A stretch of DNA of 64,000 bases from Enterococcus faecalis_A (GTDB lineage Bacteria; Bacillota; Bacilli; Lactobacillales; Enterococcaceae). Numbering within the stretch: position 1 is the first letter of the stretch; every line of letters begins with the position of its first letter. The stretch covers positions 303,277 to 367,276 of the forward strand of contig JBPDWA010000003.1 in assembly GCA_051295955.1 (NCBI GenBank), written 5' to 3'. A model generated the notes under the pieces. That model saw only the letters and a program-made list of their open reading frames with translations, was not told where the DNA came from and made no database searches. A program made the translations under genes and the position numbers. Positions 27,001 to 36,223 of the stretch are shown piece by piece.

Positions 27001-28255
27001 ATTTTGGATTATTGCCAAGGATGTATACTTGAAAAATATTAAATCTATTTCCTTTGTCATTATGATTTTAGCACCATTTTTATTAATTGGTCTTGTTTAT
27101 TTAGCTGGTTCATTAGCTAGTGGTTTTAGCAATGATTCAAAGATTGGCTTAGTTTCAGATAATCAGCAATTTATACGACAATTGGAACAAACGAAAAATG
27201 ATGCATTTTCTTTTAAATCGATCACTTCAGAAAAAGAAGCCCAAAAACAACTAAAAGCTGAAAAAATTGACAGCTACATGGTTATCCATTCAACAGATGG
27301 GCAATTAGCTGCAAAACTATATGCTCAACGCTCTTTAGGGCAAACGACGGAAATGACGATTACACAACTCTTAAATCAATTGCAAACGTCCTTGAATGCG
27401 CAGAAACTACAATTGAATAGTGACCAGTTGGCTTCATTAAGACAACCAGCAAAATTCAGTAAAACCAAAATTAGCTTTGATAAAGATGGCAACATGCAAA
27501 CTGGTCAAGACAACACCGGGGTACAAATCGCACTGGCAATGGGGCTGACTATTTTACTTTTTGTTATTATCACGAGTTATTCATCCATAATCGCTCAAGA
27601 AATTGCCTCTGAAAAAGGCACCCGCATCATGGAAGTGATTTTGTCCAGTACCAAAGCTCAGACTCACTTTTATGCGAAGTTAACCGGTGTGCTTTTTGTA
27701 GCCTTAACACAGATGGTGATCTATGGAGCTGCCTTGGTTATTGGCTATTCTCAATTGAAAAATATAGAAATGATTCAACAGTTATTAGAGGGAGTTTCCT
27801 TGTCTACACTCTTTGGTTCAACAATGATTTTAACGCTTCTGTTTTTTGTATTGGGCGTTTTAGTTTATTCGGTTCTCGCAGCTCTTTGTGGCTCCTTAGT
27901 ATCCAAGCCAGAAGATACTGCCAAAGCTGTTCAGCCGATTATGTATGTAGGGTTAATCGGCTATATCATTGGTATCTCAATTGGTGCTAATGATCCCCAA
28001 AATATTGTAGTAAAAGTTACTTCCTTTATTCCGTTGATTTCGTCATACATCATGCCGGTTCGTTTAGCAACAGAGACAGCTTCGGTGATGGAGGCAGTTA
28101 TTTCCTTAGTAATCTCCGTTATTTTCGGGATTTTGTTAACAATCTTTTCAGCTAAACTTTACAAATCCAATGTACTGGTATATAGCGAAGGCGGTATGCT
28201 AAAATCATTAAAACAATCGATTTCTATCATGAAAAATGAACAAAAGCATAAATAA
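26993..28255 (+). CDS. ABC-2 type exporter permease (NatB/YhaP-like)
   Basis: A 420-residue permease with one N-terminal membrane helix, a large extracytoplasmic domain of about 150 residues, and five or six helices in the C-terminal half. The segment AQEIASEKGTRIMEVILSS is characteristic of the NatB/YhaP group. The start ATG 26993 overlaps the ATPase stop and follows AGGTGGGG; two upstream residues are possible from GTG 26984 but less likely. A strong terminator follows directly, so the two genes form a complete operon. Confidence 0.9.
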   Translation: MSKFWIIAKDVYLKNIKSISFVIMILAPFLLIGLVYLAGSLASGFSNDSKIGLVSDNQQFIRQLEQTKNDAFSFKSITSEKEAQKQLKAEKIDSYMVIHSTDGQLAAKLYAQRSLGQTTEMTITQLLNQLQTSLNAQKLQLNSDQLASLRQPAKFSKTKISFDKDGNMQTGQDNTGVQIALAMGLTILLFVIITSYSSIIAQEIASEKGTRIMEVILSSTKAQTHFYAKLTGVLFVALTQMVIYGAALVIGYSQLKNIEMIQQLLEGVSLSTLFGSTMILTLLFFVLGVLVYSVLAALCGSLVSKPEDTAKAVQPIMYVGLIGYIIGISIGANDPQNIVVKVTSFIPLISSYIMPVRLATETASVMEAVISLVISVIFGILLTIFSAKLYKSNVLVYSEGGMLKSLKQSISIMKNEQKHK

Positions 28256-28260
28256 TCATG

Positions 28261-28297
28261 AAAGGAACAAAATCAATCGATTTTGTTCCTTTTTTGT
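28261..28297 (+). terminator. Intrinsic terminator of the ABC exporter operon
   Basis: AAGGAACAAAATC and GATTTTGTTCCTT form a 13-bp stem followed by a T run. Confidence 0.9.
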
Positions 28298-28550
28298 TTC
28301 GATTTGTTATTTTTGTTTAATATAACAACAAGGTTGCACAGCTGTCTATTTTAATCTGTGCATGCTATAGCATTTATTGTTAAGGAGTATTAAGAAAGAG
28401 AGTAAATTGAATGGATGATAAGATAATAAAAATTTAGATTATCCAATCACACCGGTTCATTAATACAGAGGCGAGTATTTCAATTACTGTCGGTAGACTT
28501 CTCCTTTACAATTGTTTCGTACGAAATACCTGAAATAGCATCTCTAAGTA

Positions 28551-29537
28551 TTAATTCTTAAGTTTTTTGGGAACTGTTCGTCGTTCAATAAGACGAACGG
28601 TTAATTTTTTTTCAGAAATTGCTGTTTGATTTAACTCATTATATAAGTAAATAAATGAATTTTCAGCTTGATGATTGATGGCGTAATCAACGGTAGTAAT
28701 ATGCATTAGTTCGCTCACATAACTGTTGTCAAAACCTATGACGGCGATGTCTTCCGGTACTGAAAAGTTCAAGTTTTCTAATTCTGAGATAAATTCTGCA
28801 GCGACATGGTCGTTATAAAAAGCAATCGCTGTTGGTTTTTCTGTTGCTTTTTGCCAGCGGCGGGCAATGTGGCGACCACTGTTTGTGGGGTAGTTGTCGT
28901 ATACCAGCCATTCCGTTTTAAAGGGTAGCTTGTGATTTTGATAAAAATCATGGATGGCTTTTTCTCGTGCTTGGGTATTTAAATTTTCAGGATTGCCGAG
29001 GACGTGAGCAATTTTTTGGTAGCCTTGGCGTGTTAAATATTCTAACGAGCGGTAATACCCTGGATAATGGTCAATATAAGAAGAATACACGTGGGGTGAA
29101 TCAATTCGATGCCAAGTCGCTAAAGGACCATAAGCACTATAAGACTCGATTACTTGCCAGCTATTGACACGGGTTAACAAGAAGACGGCATCTAACTGCT
29201 TATACTTCAGCTGATCTAATGCATCAAGTTCCTTTTGATGATCACCATCGGTAAAATAGAGATTGACAGAATACTGGTACTTTTTGGCAATGGTAATGAA
29301 GCTATTTAAAAAAACACCTAAAGGTCCGTAATAACTTTGAGCCAAAAAGCCAATTGCTTTAGTAGCCCCGGTTCGTAAATTGCGGGCAACATGATTTGGT
29401 GTATAATTAAGGGCTCTCATAGCTGCTACTATTTTTTGACGACTATCTGCACTTACATAACCTTTACCTGAAACAAGGCGTGAAACAGTTGATTTTGAAA
29501 CGCCTGCAGCTTTTGCTACATCAATAATTGAGGTCAT
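28551..29537 (-). CDS. LacI/GalR family transcriptional regulator
   Basis: A 328-residue regulator with an N-terminal helix-turn-helix (SIIDVAKAAGVSKSTVSRLV), hinge helix NYTPNHVARNLRTG and a periplasmic-binding-protein-like effector domain. It is transcribed divergently from the GH4 glycosidase gene. The ATG at 29537 is preceded by AAAAGGAG; an upstream in-frame start is less favoured. A 16-bp perfect inverted repeat, ATGGGAACATTCCCAT, between the two genes is its likely operator. The inducer is probably a phosphorylated beta-glucoside or similar sugar. Confidence 0.88.
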   Translation of the reverse strand: MTSIIDVAKAAGVSKSTVSRLVSGKGYVSADSRQKIVAAMRALNYTPNHVARNLRTGATKAIGFLAQSYYGPLGVFLNSFITIAKKYQYSVNLYFTDGDHQKELDALDQLKYKQLDAVFLLTRVNSWQVIESYSAYGPLATWHRIDSPHVYSSYIDHYPGYYRSLEYLTRQGYQKIAHVLGNPENLNTQAREKAIHDFYQNHKLPFKTEWLVYDNYPTNSGRHIARRWQKATEKPTAIAFYNDHVAAEFISELENLNFSVPEDIAVIGFDNSYVSELMHITTVDYAINHQAENSFIYLYNELNQTAISEKKLTVRLIERRTVPKKLKN

Positions 29538-29595
29538 CTTTTTGCTCCTTTTAAAAAGTCGCTTTAAGTATACCATAAATTTTTAAAAAAAAGAC

Positions 29596-29624
29596 TTGAC
29601 ATGGGAACATTCCCATAAATTACT
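29596..29624 (+). promoter_or_regulatory. Promoter and LacI-type operator of the GH4 gene
   Basis: TTGACA (29596-29601) is followed by a weak -10 region around 29616-29624. The perfect inverted repeat ATGGGAACATTCCCAT (29601-29616) fills the spacer, so a bound LacI-type repressor would block RNA polymerase. Confidence 0.7.
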
Positions 29625-29630
29625 CTTAGA

Positions 29631-29645
29631 ATGTAAACGATCACA
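29631..29645 (+). promoter_or_regulatory. CcpA catabolite response element (cre)
   Basis: ATGTAAACGATCACA matches the consensus WTGNAANCGNWNNCW at every position. It lies just downstream of the promoter, where CcpA would block transcription of the GH4 gene when preferred sugars are available. Confidence 0.75.
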
Positions 29646-29666
29646 TTTTAAGGAGGAAACATAATT

Positions 29667-31061
29667 ATGACAAAAGGCGCACTAAAAATCGCAACTATTG
29701 GCGGCGGTTCAAGCTACACACCGGAGTTAATTGAAGGGTACATTAAAAGGAAAAATGAATTGCCCATTAAAGAGATTTGGTTAGTGGATATTGAAGCTGG
29801 TAAAGAAAAATTGGAAATCGTTGGCGCAATGGCTAAGCGAATGGTTAAAGCCGCTGGTCTGGAATGGGAAGTTCACCTGACGCTGGATCGACGTGCGGCC
29901 TTAAAAGATGCTGATTTTGTTTCAACACAATTTCGGGTAGGCTTATTAGATGCACGGATTAAAGATGAACGGATTCCCTTATCCCATGGCGTGCTAGGTC
30001 AAGAAACAAATGGCGCTGGCGGTATGTTTAAAGCTTTTCGGACTATTCCTGTTATTTTAGAAATTATTAATGATATGAAAGAACTTTGCCCGGATGCTTG
30101 GTTAGTCAACTTTACCAATCCGGCTGGAATGGTCACTGAAGCAGCGATCAAACATGGCGGCTGGAAGAAAACAGTTGGTTTATGCAACGTTCCGATCGGT
30201 CACCGTAAGCAAGCTGCCGAAGCCTTAGGTGTGGAGGAAACGGAGCTCTTCTTTAAATTTGCCGGTATCAATCATTTCCATTGGCATCGTATTTGGGATA
30301 AAACCGGTAAGGAACGGACTCAAGAGGTGATTGCTTTAATTTATGGTCCTCAAAAAGAACAAGAAAGCCATCTAAAAAATATTTGGGATGCACCGTTTCA
30401 TTATGAACAATTAAAAGACTTAGGGATGCTGCCATGTGGTTACCACCGTTATTACTACATTGAAGATGAAATGTTAAAGCATTCTGTCGAAGAATTTAAA
30501 AAAGGAGAAACAAGAGCACAAGTAGTAAAAGAAACCGAAGCGCGCTTGTTTGAATTATATAAAGATCCTGAATTAGATTACAAACCAAAAGAATTGGAAC
30601 AGCGAGGTGGCACTCATTATAGTGATGCTGCTTGTGAAATGATAGCTTCCATTTATAATGATAAACGAACTGATATGGTTGTTTCTACAGAAAATAACGG
30701 GACGATTACTGATCTGCCGTATGACTGTGTAGTGGAAGTTTCTGGACCGGTAACTGCACACGGACATGAACCTTATAACTGGGGTGCCTTCCCACCAGCC
30801 GCACGTGGAATTATTCAAGCGATGAAAGGAATGGAAGAAACCGTTATTCGGGCAGCGATTGCAGGTGATTACGGGGCTGCATTACACGCCTTCACGATCA
30901 ATCCGCTTGTTCCTGGTGGAACAATGGCCAAAACGTTGTTGGATGAGTTGTTAATCGCTCACAAAGCACATCTGCCAAATTTTGCCACTGCTATTGCTAA
31001 AATCGAAAAAGAACAGCCAGATACAGTAGCTTATGTTACTGAATTAATGAAAAGTAACTAA
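29667..31061 (+). CDS. GH4 family 6-phospho-beta-glucosidase
   Basis: A 464-residue NAD- and divalent-metal-dependent glycosidase of family GH4, similar to LicH/CelF, that hydrolyses phosphorylated disaccharides after PTS uptake. Motifs: N-terminal NAD-binding TIGGGSSYTPELIEG, NFTNPAGMVTEA, the metal-site cysteine in GLCNVPIGH, and GINHFHWHRIW. GGSSYTPEL suggests the 6-phospho-beta-glucosidase subgroup over the alpha-galactosidase and alpha-glucosidase subgroups. AAGGAGG precedes the ATG. No PTS permease lies beside it, so uptake must depend on genes elsewhere. Confidence 0.88.
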   Translation: MTKGALKIATIGGGSSYTPELIEGYIKRKNELPIKEIWLVDIEAGKEKLEIVGAMAKRMVKAAGLEWEVHLTLDRRAALKDADFVSTQFRVGLLDARIKDERIPLSHGVLGQETNGAGGMFKAFRTIPVILEIINDMKELCPDAWLVNFTNPAGMVTEAAIKHGGWKKTVGLCNVPIGHRKQAAEALGVEETELFFKFAGINHFHWHRIWDKTGKERTQEVIALIYGPQKEQESHLKNIWDAPFHYEQLKDLGMLPCGYHRYYYIEDEMLKHSVEEFKKGETRAQVVKETEARLFELYKDPELDYKPKELEQRGGTHYSDAACEMIASIYNDKRTDMVVSTENNGTITDLPYDCVVEVSGPVTAHGHEPYNWGAFPPAARGIIQAMKGMEETVIRAAIAGDYGAALHAFTINPLVPGGTMAKTLLDELLIAHKAHLPNFATAIAKIEKEQPDTVAYVTELMKSN

Positions 31062-31075
31062 ATGGTATACCATTT
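31060..31075. repeat. Perfect 16-bp palindrome at the GH4 stop codon
   Basis: AAATGGTATACCATTT begins at the stop codon of the GH4 gene and precedes its terminator. It may be a protein binding site or chance; no T tract follows it. Confidence 0.5.
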
Positions 31076-31095
31076 GAGGAAATAACCCGCAAAAT

Positions 31096-31139
31096 AGCCC
31101 CCGCTTCCTGGTAAAAGGAAGCGGGGGCTGCTGTTTTTT
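31096..31139 (+). terminator. Strong intrinsic terminator after the GH4 gene
   Basis: AGCCCCCGCTTCC (31096-31108) pairs perfectly with GGAAGCGGGGGCT (31117-31129), followed by GCTGTTTTTT. The T tract touches the stop of the convergent gene on the other strand. Confidence 0.95.
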
Positions 31140-31557
31140 AAGGATAAGAAGGAGCTCGACGTTGTTTTTTTAGAATGAAACGATATCTTTGTTGGTTAAA
31201 GATCCATTGAACGACTAAATAAGCAATAATTTCAGCAAGTATAAAACGAGAAATAGTTTGAATAGATAAAAATGATAGCGATAATAGGAGAAATAACATT
31301 AAGTAGATTTCAAAGACACGTTGTAATTTTTTTGTATTGACAACGGTAATAGCTTTAGTATCCGGTAAAACTTCCACTCGGCGGGGCAGTTGTAGCCAAC
31401 CTTCATGAAAGGTGAGAACATCACCGACATTCACATCAATGGCTACAGGAACGTTAGTGAATAGTTTGCCTTGCTTTACACCATTTTTATATAGTGTAAA
31501 ATAACGTAGGCTGCCCCAAGGTGTTTTTTTCGTAATTGTAATGACCACTGTGTTCAC
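31138..31557 (-). CDS. Hypothetical membrane protein
   Basis: A 139-residue protein with a soluble, beta-rich first part of about 85 residues (begins MNTVVITITKKTPWGSLRYF) and two hydrophobic helices near residues 90-125, ending in a basic tail. An AGGAGGTG site precedes the ATG. I recognise no family. The N-terminal part could be a small PEGA- or DUF-type domain facing the cytoplasm, but that is speculation. It lies between the GH4 gene and a flavoprotein gene, all in separate transcription directions or units. Confidence 0.65.
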   Translation of the reverse strand: MNTVVITITKKTPWGSLRYFTLYKNGVKQGKLFTNVPVAIDVNVGDVLTFHEGWLQLPRRVEVLPDTKAITVVNTKKLQRVFEIYLMLFLLLSLSFLSIQTISRFILAEIIAYLVVQWIFNQQRYRFILKKQRRAPSYP

Positions 31558-31642
31558 CTCCTGTCTTCTATTCTGCCAGATTTACGTGTCGAGAGCAACG
31601 AACTTAAGACTGATTTCCTTTCGACATAGATGTAAAGATTGG

Positions 31643-32911
31643 TTAGTTAGCAAAATAAGCTGCTGTTTGGGCCGCATGTTGACCAGCTACATGGCCAGTT
31701 ACAAAAGCTGCGGTAACATTATAACCACCAGTGTAACCGTTGATATCCAATAGCTCACCGGCAAAAAATAAGCCGTTGATCAGCTTACTTTCCATCGTTT
31801 TTGGTGTCACTTCTTTTAAAGAAATACCGCCACCTGTTACAAATGATTTTTCCAGTGGAAATGTTTTGGCAACAGTTATCGGAAAGGCTTTTAACAATTG
31901 TAACAATTCGCTTATTTGTTTAGTGGTTATTTGTTTGGTCGGCAAGGTTACTAATTGTAGTTTTTCTAGATAAAACTGCAGCAAGCGTTCAGGAATAAGA
32001 CCGTGTAGCGCGTTTTTTATTGTTTTGTTAGCGTTAGCCGCCAATTGTCTTTCGATTTGCTGCTGTAAGGTTGAAGCTGCTAAATCGGGAAAAACATCCA
32101 AAATCACAGTGACTGGTTGACAAGTGGCCGCTAGTTCTTGATTGATGTAGCTGGAACAGCGTAGCGCCGCAGGTCCGGACAGACCAAAATGTGTAAAAAG
32201 CACATCCATTTGATGTGTTACTAGCACTTTTCCTTTTTGGTTTACTACTGACAAGGCGATATCTTGTAAAGCGAGTCCTTGTAAGGTTTTTTGCTGAATA
32301 AAGGGTTCTTCAGAAATTAATGGAGATTCTGTTGGATAAAGGGGACTGATAGTGTGACCTACTTTTTTTGCTAACTGATAACCGTCGCCGGTAGAGCCAG
32401 TAGCAGGGTAGGTACGTCCGCCCGTAGTCAAAACGACGCTAGGTGCAAAAAAAGTTTCTGTTTCTGTTTGTACTCCCAGTATTTGTTGATCTTTGTGTAA
32501 AAGTTTGGTTACTGTGCTATTGGTTTGTACGATGACTCGCAACGCTTGCAGCTGGTGATCTAAGGCAGCAACAATTGTTTTCGATTTGTCAGTAACGGGA
32601 AACATACGCCCGTGATCTTCTTCTTTTAAATGTACGCCATTGGTTTCAAAAAAATTCATAATATCGTAATTATCAAATTGAGAAAATGCACTATACAAAA
32701 ATTTGCCGTTGCCTGGAATATGAGCGATAATTTCTGCTGCTGGTCGATTATTTGTTACATTGCAGCGGCCACCACCGGTTAAAAGTAATTTTTTGCCTAA
32801 TCGTTTGTTCTTTTCGATTAATAGCGTACGAGCGCCTGTTTGGGCCGCCGTAATTGCCGCCATCATGCCGCTAGTCCCAGCGCCTACGACAATCACATCA
32901 AATGTTTTCAT
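31643..32911 (-). CDS. HI0933/BaiN family FAD-dependent oxidoreductase
   Basis: A 422-residue flavoprotein of the HI0933-like (YhiN/BaiN) family. It has the N-terminal dinucleotide-binding motif VIVVGAGTSGMMAAITAAQ, the family signature LLLTGGGRCNVTNN near residue 45, TTGGRTYPATGSTGDGY, and the C-terminal FAGELLDINGYTGGYNVT. Some members take part in bile-acid dehydroxylation as BaiN, but most have no proven role. The start is preceded by TTGGAGGAATAC. It is divergent from gdhA. Confidence 0.88.
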   Translation of the reverse strand: MKTFDVIVVGAGTSGMMAAITAAQTGARTLLIEKNKRLGKKLLLTGGGRCNVTNNRPAAEIIAHIPGNGKFLYSAFSQFDNYDIMNFFETNGVHLKEEDHGRMFPVTDKSKTIVAALDHQLQALRVIVQTNSTVTKLLHKDQQILGVQTETETFFAPSVVLTTGGRTYPATGSTGDGYQLAKKVGHTISPLYPTESPLISEEPFIQQKTLQGLALQDIALSVVNQKGKVLVTHQMDVLFTHFGLSGPAALRCSSYINQELAATCQPVTVILDVFPDLAASTLQQQIERQLAANANKTIKNALHGLIPERLLQFYLEKLQLVTLPTKQITTKQISELLQLLKAFPITVAKTFPLEKSFVTGGGISLKEVTPKTMESKLINGLFFAGELLDINGYTGGYNVTAAFVTGHVAGQHAAQTAAYFAN

Positions 32912-33050
32912 ATGTATTCCTCCAATTCAATAGGTAGTGTACCATAGTTAAGGAACATTTTGGATTTTTTAAAAAATTTTTCTAAAATAGTATGAAAATT
33001 TCGAAATTTCCGGGTATAATAGAAAGTATGAAAAATGAGAGGATGATTAG

Positions 33051-34397
33051 ATGCAAGCAAAGCAGTACGTAAAAGGGATTCAAGAAAGAATTCACGCTCA
33101 AGATCAAGGGCAAACAGAATATTTACAAGCAGTAGATGAATTTTTACCGACAGTTGAAGCTTTTTTGGCTCAACAGCCACACTTAATTGAAAAAAACATC
33201 TTAGGTGTACTCATTGAACCGGAACGCATCTTGCAATTTCGAGTGCCTTGGCAAGACGATCAAGGCAATTGGCAGATTAATCGCGGCTACCGTATACAAT
33301 ATAATTCTGCTCTTGGCCCCTATAAAGGCGGCTTACGTTTTCATCCAACGGTCAACTTAAGCGTAATGAAATTCTTAGCATTTGAACAAATATTTAAAAA
33401 TAGTTTAACCGGCCTGCCTATCGGCGGCGGCAAAGGCGGCAGTGATTTCGATCCTAAAGGCAAATCAGATAGTGAAGTTATGCGTTTTTGTCAAAGTTTT
33501 ATGACGGAATTACAAAAACATATCGGACCGAACACGGACGTACCTGCCGGTGATATTGGTGTCGGTGCACGTGAGATCGGCTATCTATACGGGATGTACA
33601 AGCGTTTACGCAATTATGATGCCGGTGTATTGACAGGCAAACCCTTAGGTTATTGGGGAAGTCAAGCTCGGACTGAAGCTACCGGTTATGGCGTAGTTTA
33701 TTTTGTTAAACATCTATTAGCAGATCAGAATGATTTATTTAGTGGTAAAAAAGTACTGGTTTCCGGCAGTGGTAACGTAGCTATTTATGCTATGAAAAAA
33801 GCGATCGAACTAGGAGCAACTGTGCTTACTTGTTCAGATTCTTCAGGATTTGTTTATGATCCCAGCGGCATTGACGTGTCCTTGGTACAAGAACTGAAAG
33901 AACAAAAACGGGAACGAATTGCTAAATATATCGAAACACATCCAACTGCTACTTACCATGAGGGGCAATCGGTTTGGGATTTTGAAGTGGCTTATGATAT
34001 TGCGTTACCTTGTGCTACACAAAATGAGATCAACCAGCAGCAAGCTGTTCAGTTGGTAGCTAACGGTGCTAAAATTGTTGCCGAAGGCGCCAATATGCCT
34101 TGTATGCTTGAAGCTGTCGCCGTCTTTGATGAAGCACAGGTACGCTATTGTCCGGGCAAAGCAGCAAATGCTGGTGGTGTAGCTGTATCGGCATTGGAAA
34201 TGAGCCAAAATGCTGAACGCCTGGCTTGGTCTTTTGAAAAAGTTGACCAAATGCTTGAGGAGATTATGAAAACAATTTACCAAAATTGTCGTGATACCGC
34301 TGAAAAATATCAAGCAAAAGATAATTTAGTTTTAGGTGCGAATATTGCCGGTTTTGAAAAAGTAGCAACCGCTATGTTAAGCCAAGGACTCGTCTAG
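33051..34397 (+). CDS. gdhA: NADP-specific glutamate dehydrogenase
   Basis: Converts 2-oxoglutarate and ammonium into glutamate with NADPH. The 448 residues match the family I hexameric enzyme. Motifs: GPYKGGLRFHPTVN, the catalytic lysine stretch LPIGGGKGGSDFDPKGKSD, VPAGDIGVGAREIG, and the Rossmann motif VSGSGNVAIYA. A TATAAT at 33015-33020 and a GAGAGG site lie upstream. Transcribed alone, divergent from the flavoprotein. Confidence 0.96.
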   Translation: MQAKQYVKGIQERIHAQDQGQTEYLQAVDEFLPTVEAFLAQQPHLIEKNILGVLIEPERILQFRVPWQDDQGNWQINRGYRIQYNSALGPYKGGLRFHPTVNLSVMKFLAFEQIFKNSLTGLPIGGGKGGSDFDPKGKSDSEVMRFCQSFMTELQKHIGPNTDVPAGDIGVGAREIGYLYGMYKRLRNYDAGVLTGKPLGYWGSQARTEATGYGVVYFVKHLLADQNDLFSGKKVLVSGSGNVAIYAMKKAIELGATVLTCSDSSGFVYDPSGIDVSLVQELKEQKRERIAKYIETHPTATYHEGQSVWDFEVAYDIALPCATQNEINQQQAVQLVANGAKIVAEGANMPCMLEAVAVFDEAQVRYCPGKAANAGGVAVSALEMSQNAERLAWSFEKVDQMLEEIMKTIYQNCRDTAEKYQAKDNLVLGANIAGFEKVATAMLSQGLV

Positions 34398-34413
34398 TTA
34401 AATGAACAAAATA

Positions 34414-34447
34414 AGTGGCTTGATCACCACTGGTTTTATTTTTATTT
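34414..34447 (+). terminator. Probable intrinsic terminator after gdhA
   Basis: AGTGG (34414-34418) pairs with CCACT (34427-34431), followed by GGTTTTATTTTTATTT. The stem is short but the T-rich tail is good. The remaining ~270 bases to pgi hold no gene I can support. Confidence 0.6.
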
Positions 34448-34714
34448 AGTGTGACCGAAAGAATCATGAAAACTTATTTATTAGAGTTCTGGCTAATCAA
34501 TCCACCTATCAGAGGTCTAAGGGGGCAAAGCTGAGCTGCTGAAAATAACATGTTTGGCCGCTAGCTATGCTAAAATGCTTTTGGTATAGCCCGATATCTG
34601 TTTAGTTATTGCGAATTATTGGAATCTTATGGGATGGAAGAATTTTCTTGAAAAATCTGATAAAAACACGTAAAGTAGTAGTTGTAGTAAGTTTATTTTC
34701 AAGGAGGAGTAGGA

Positions 34715-36064
34715 ATGTCACACATTCAATTAGATTATTCCAAGTTAGCACCTTTTGTTGCTGACCACGAATTGGAATATATGCAGCCTCAAGTGACTGC
34801 AGTGGACAAAGCATTGCGAGAAGGAACCGGCGCCGGAAATGATTTTACTGGTTGGATTGATTTGCCGGAGAATTATGATAAAGCAGAATTCGCTCGTATC
34901 AAACAAGCAGCTGCAAAAATCCAAGCGGACTCTGATGTTTTAGTCGTGATTGGGATTGGTGGTTCTTATTTAGGCGCTCGAGCTGCGATTGAATTTTTAA
35001 CACATTCATTTAACAACTTTTTACCAAAAGAAGAACGCAAAACACCACAAATTTTCTTTGCTGGTAACAGCATCAGCTCTACGTATTTAGCTGACTTGAT
35101 TAACGTTATTGGCGATCGAGATTTTTCAGTTAACGTGATTTCAAAATCAGGAACTACAACTGAACCGGCTATTGCCTTTCGTGTTTTCAAAGAATTATTA
35201 GTGAAAAAATACGGCAAAGATGGAGCAAACCAACGAATTTACGCAACAACTGATCGTGCCAAAGGTGCTGTAAAAGTGGAAGCAGATGCCGAAGGTTGGG
35301 AAACATTTGTGATTCCTGATGACGTCGGTGGTCGTTTCACAGTCTTAACTCCTGTTGGACTACTTCCAATCGCTGTCAGTGGTGCAGATATTGATGGTTT
35401 GATGCAAGGCGCCAATGATGCGCGCAAAGAATACAGTGCAACAAGCGACTTGAAAGAAAACCAAGCTTATCAATATGCGGCCTTAAGGAATATTTTATAC
35501 CGTAAAGGTAAAACAACTGAAATGTTGATCAATTATGAGCCGGGCATGCATTACTTCTCTGAATGGTGGAAACAATTGTACGGAGAATCAGAAGGAAAAG
35601 ACCACAAAGGAATTTTCCCAGCTGCTGCAGACTTTTCAACTGATTTGCATTCTATGGGTCAATACGTCCAAGATGGTATGCGTAATCTGTTTGAAACGGT
35701 CGTGAAAATCGAAACTCCTCGTCATGCCGTGACGATTCCTACTCAAGAAGAAGATTTAGATGGCTTAGGTTATTTACAAGGAAAAGAAATTGACTTTGTG
35801 AATACCAAAGCGTTTGAAGGTACTTTATTGGCGCATACTGACGGTGGCGTACCAAATATGATTGTAAAAGTACCTAAAATGGATGCTTATTCATTAGGCT
35901 ATGTTATGTACTTTTTTGAAATCGCAGTTGGTATTTCCGGTTACTTAAATGGCATCAATCCATTTGACCAACCAGGTGTGGAAGCTTATAAGAAAAATAT
36001 GTTCGCTTTACTAGGTAAACCAGGTTTTGAAGCGTTAGCCAAAGAATTAAATAGTCGTTTATAA
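34715..36064 (+). CDS. pgi: Glucose-6-phosphate isomerase
   Basis: Interconverts glucose-6-phosphate and fructose-6-phosphate. The 449-residue length is the Firmicutes type. Motifs: VIGIGGSYLGARA, ISKSGTTTEPAIAFR, DVGGRFTVLTPVGLLP, and the catalytic Glu/His region NYEPGMHYFSEWWKQLYGES. AAGGAGGAG precedes the ATG. The unit ends in an unusual long-loop terminator at 36078-36167. Confidence 0.97.
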   Translation: MSHIQLDYSKLAPFVADHELEYMQPQVTAVDKALREGTGAGNDFTGWIDLPENYDKAEFARIKQAAAKIQADSDVLVVIGIGGSYLGARAAIEFLTHSFNNFLPKEERKTPQIFFAGNSISSTYLADLINVIGDRDFSVNVISKSGTTTEPAIAFRVFKELLVKKYGKDGANQRIYATTDRAKGAVKVEADAEGWETFVIPDDVGGRFTVLTPVGLLPIAVSGADIDGLMQGANDARKEYSATSDLKENQAYQYAALRNILYRKGKTTEMLINYEPGMHYFSEWWKQLYGESEGKDHKGIFPAAADFSTDLHSMGQYVQDGMRNLFETVVKIETPRHAVTIPTQEEDLDGLGYLQGKEIDFVNTKAFEGTLLAHTDGGVPNMIVKVPKMDAYSLGYVMYFFEIAVGISGYLNGINPFDQPGVEAYKKNMFALLGKPGFEALAKELNSRL

Positions 36065-36077
36065 AATTAAGAGAGCG

Positions 36078-36167
36078 CCCTTCCTTACAGACCGTTTGAA
36101 GATCTTATGTTTGGTTCATTAATTAAAGAACTTAGTAGATCGATGAGGGTAAGGAAGGGGCTTTTTG
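36078..36167 (+). terminator. Long-loop terminator after pgi
   Basis: CCCTTCCTTAC (36078-36088) and GTAAGGAAGGG (36149-36159) pair perfectly over 11 bp, followed by GCTTTTT. The 60-base loop is much longer than in usual terminators and may hold further structure. Confidence 0.7.
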
Positions 36168-36223
36168 GAGAACTTGATGAATTGTTGTGGATCAAAAATT
36201 ATTGGTTGAAGTGAGTTGTTTAC

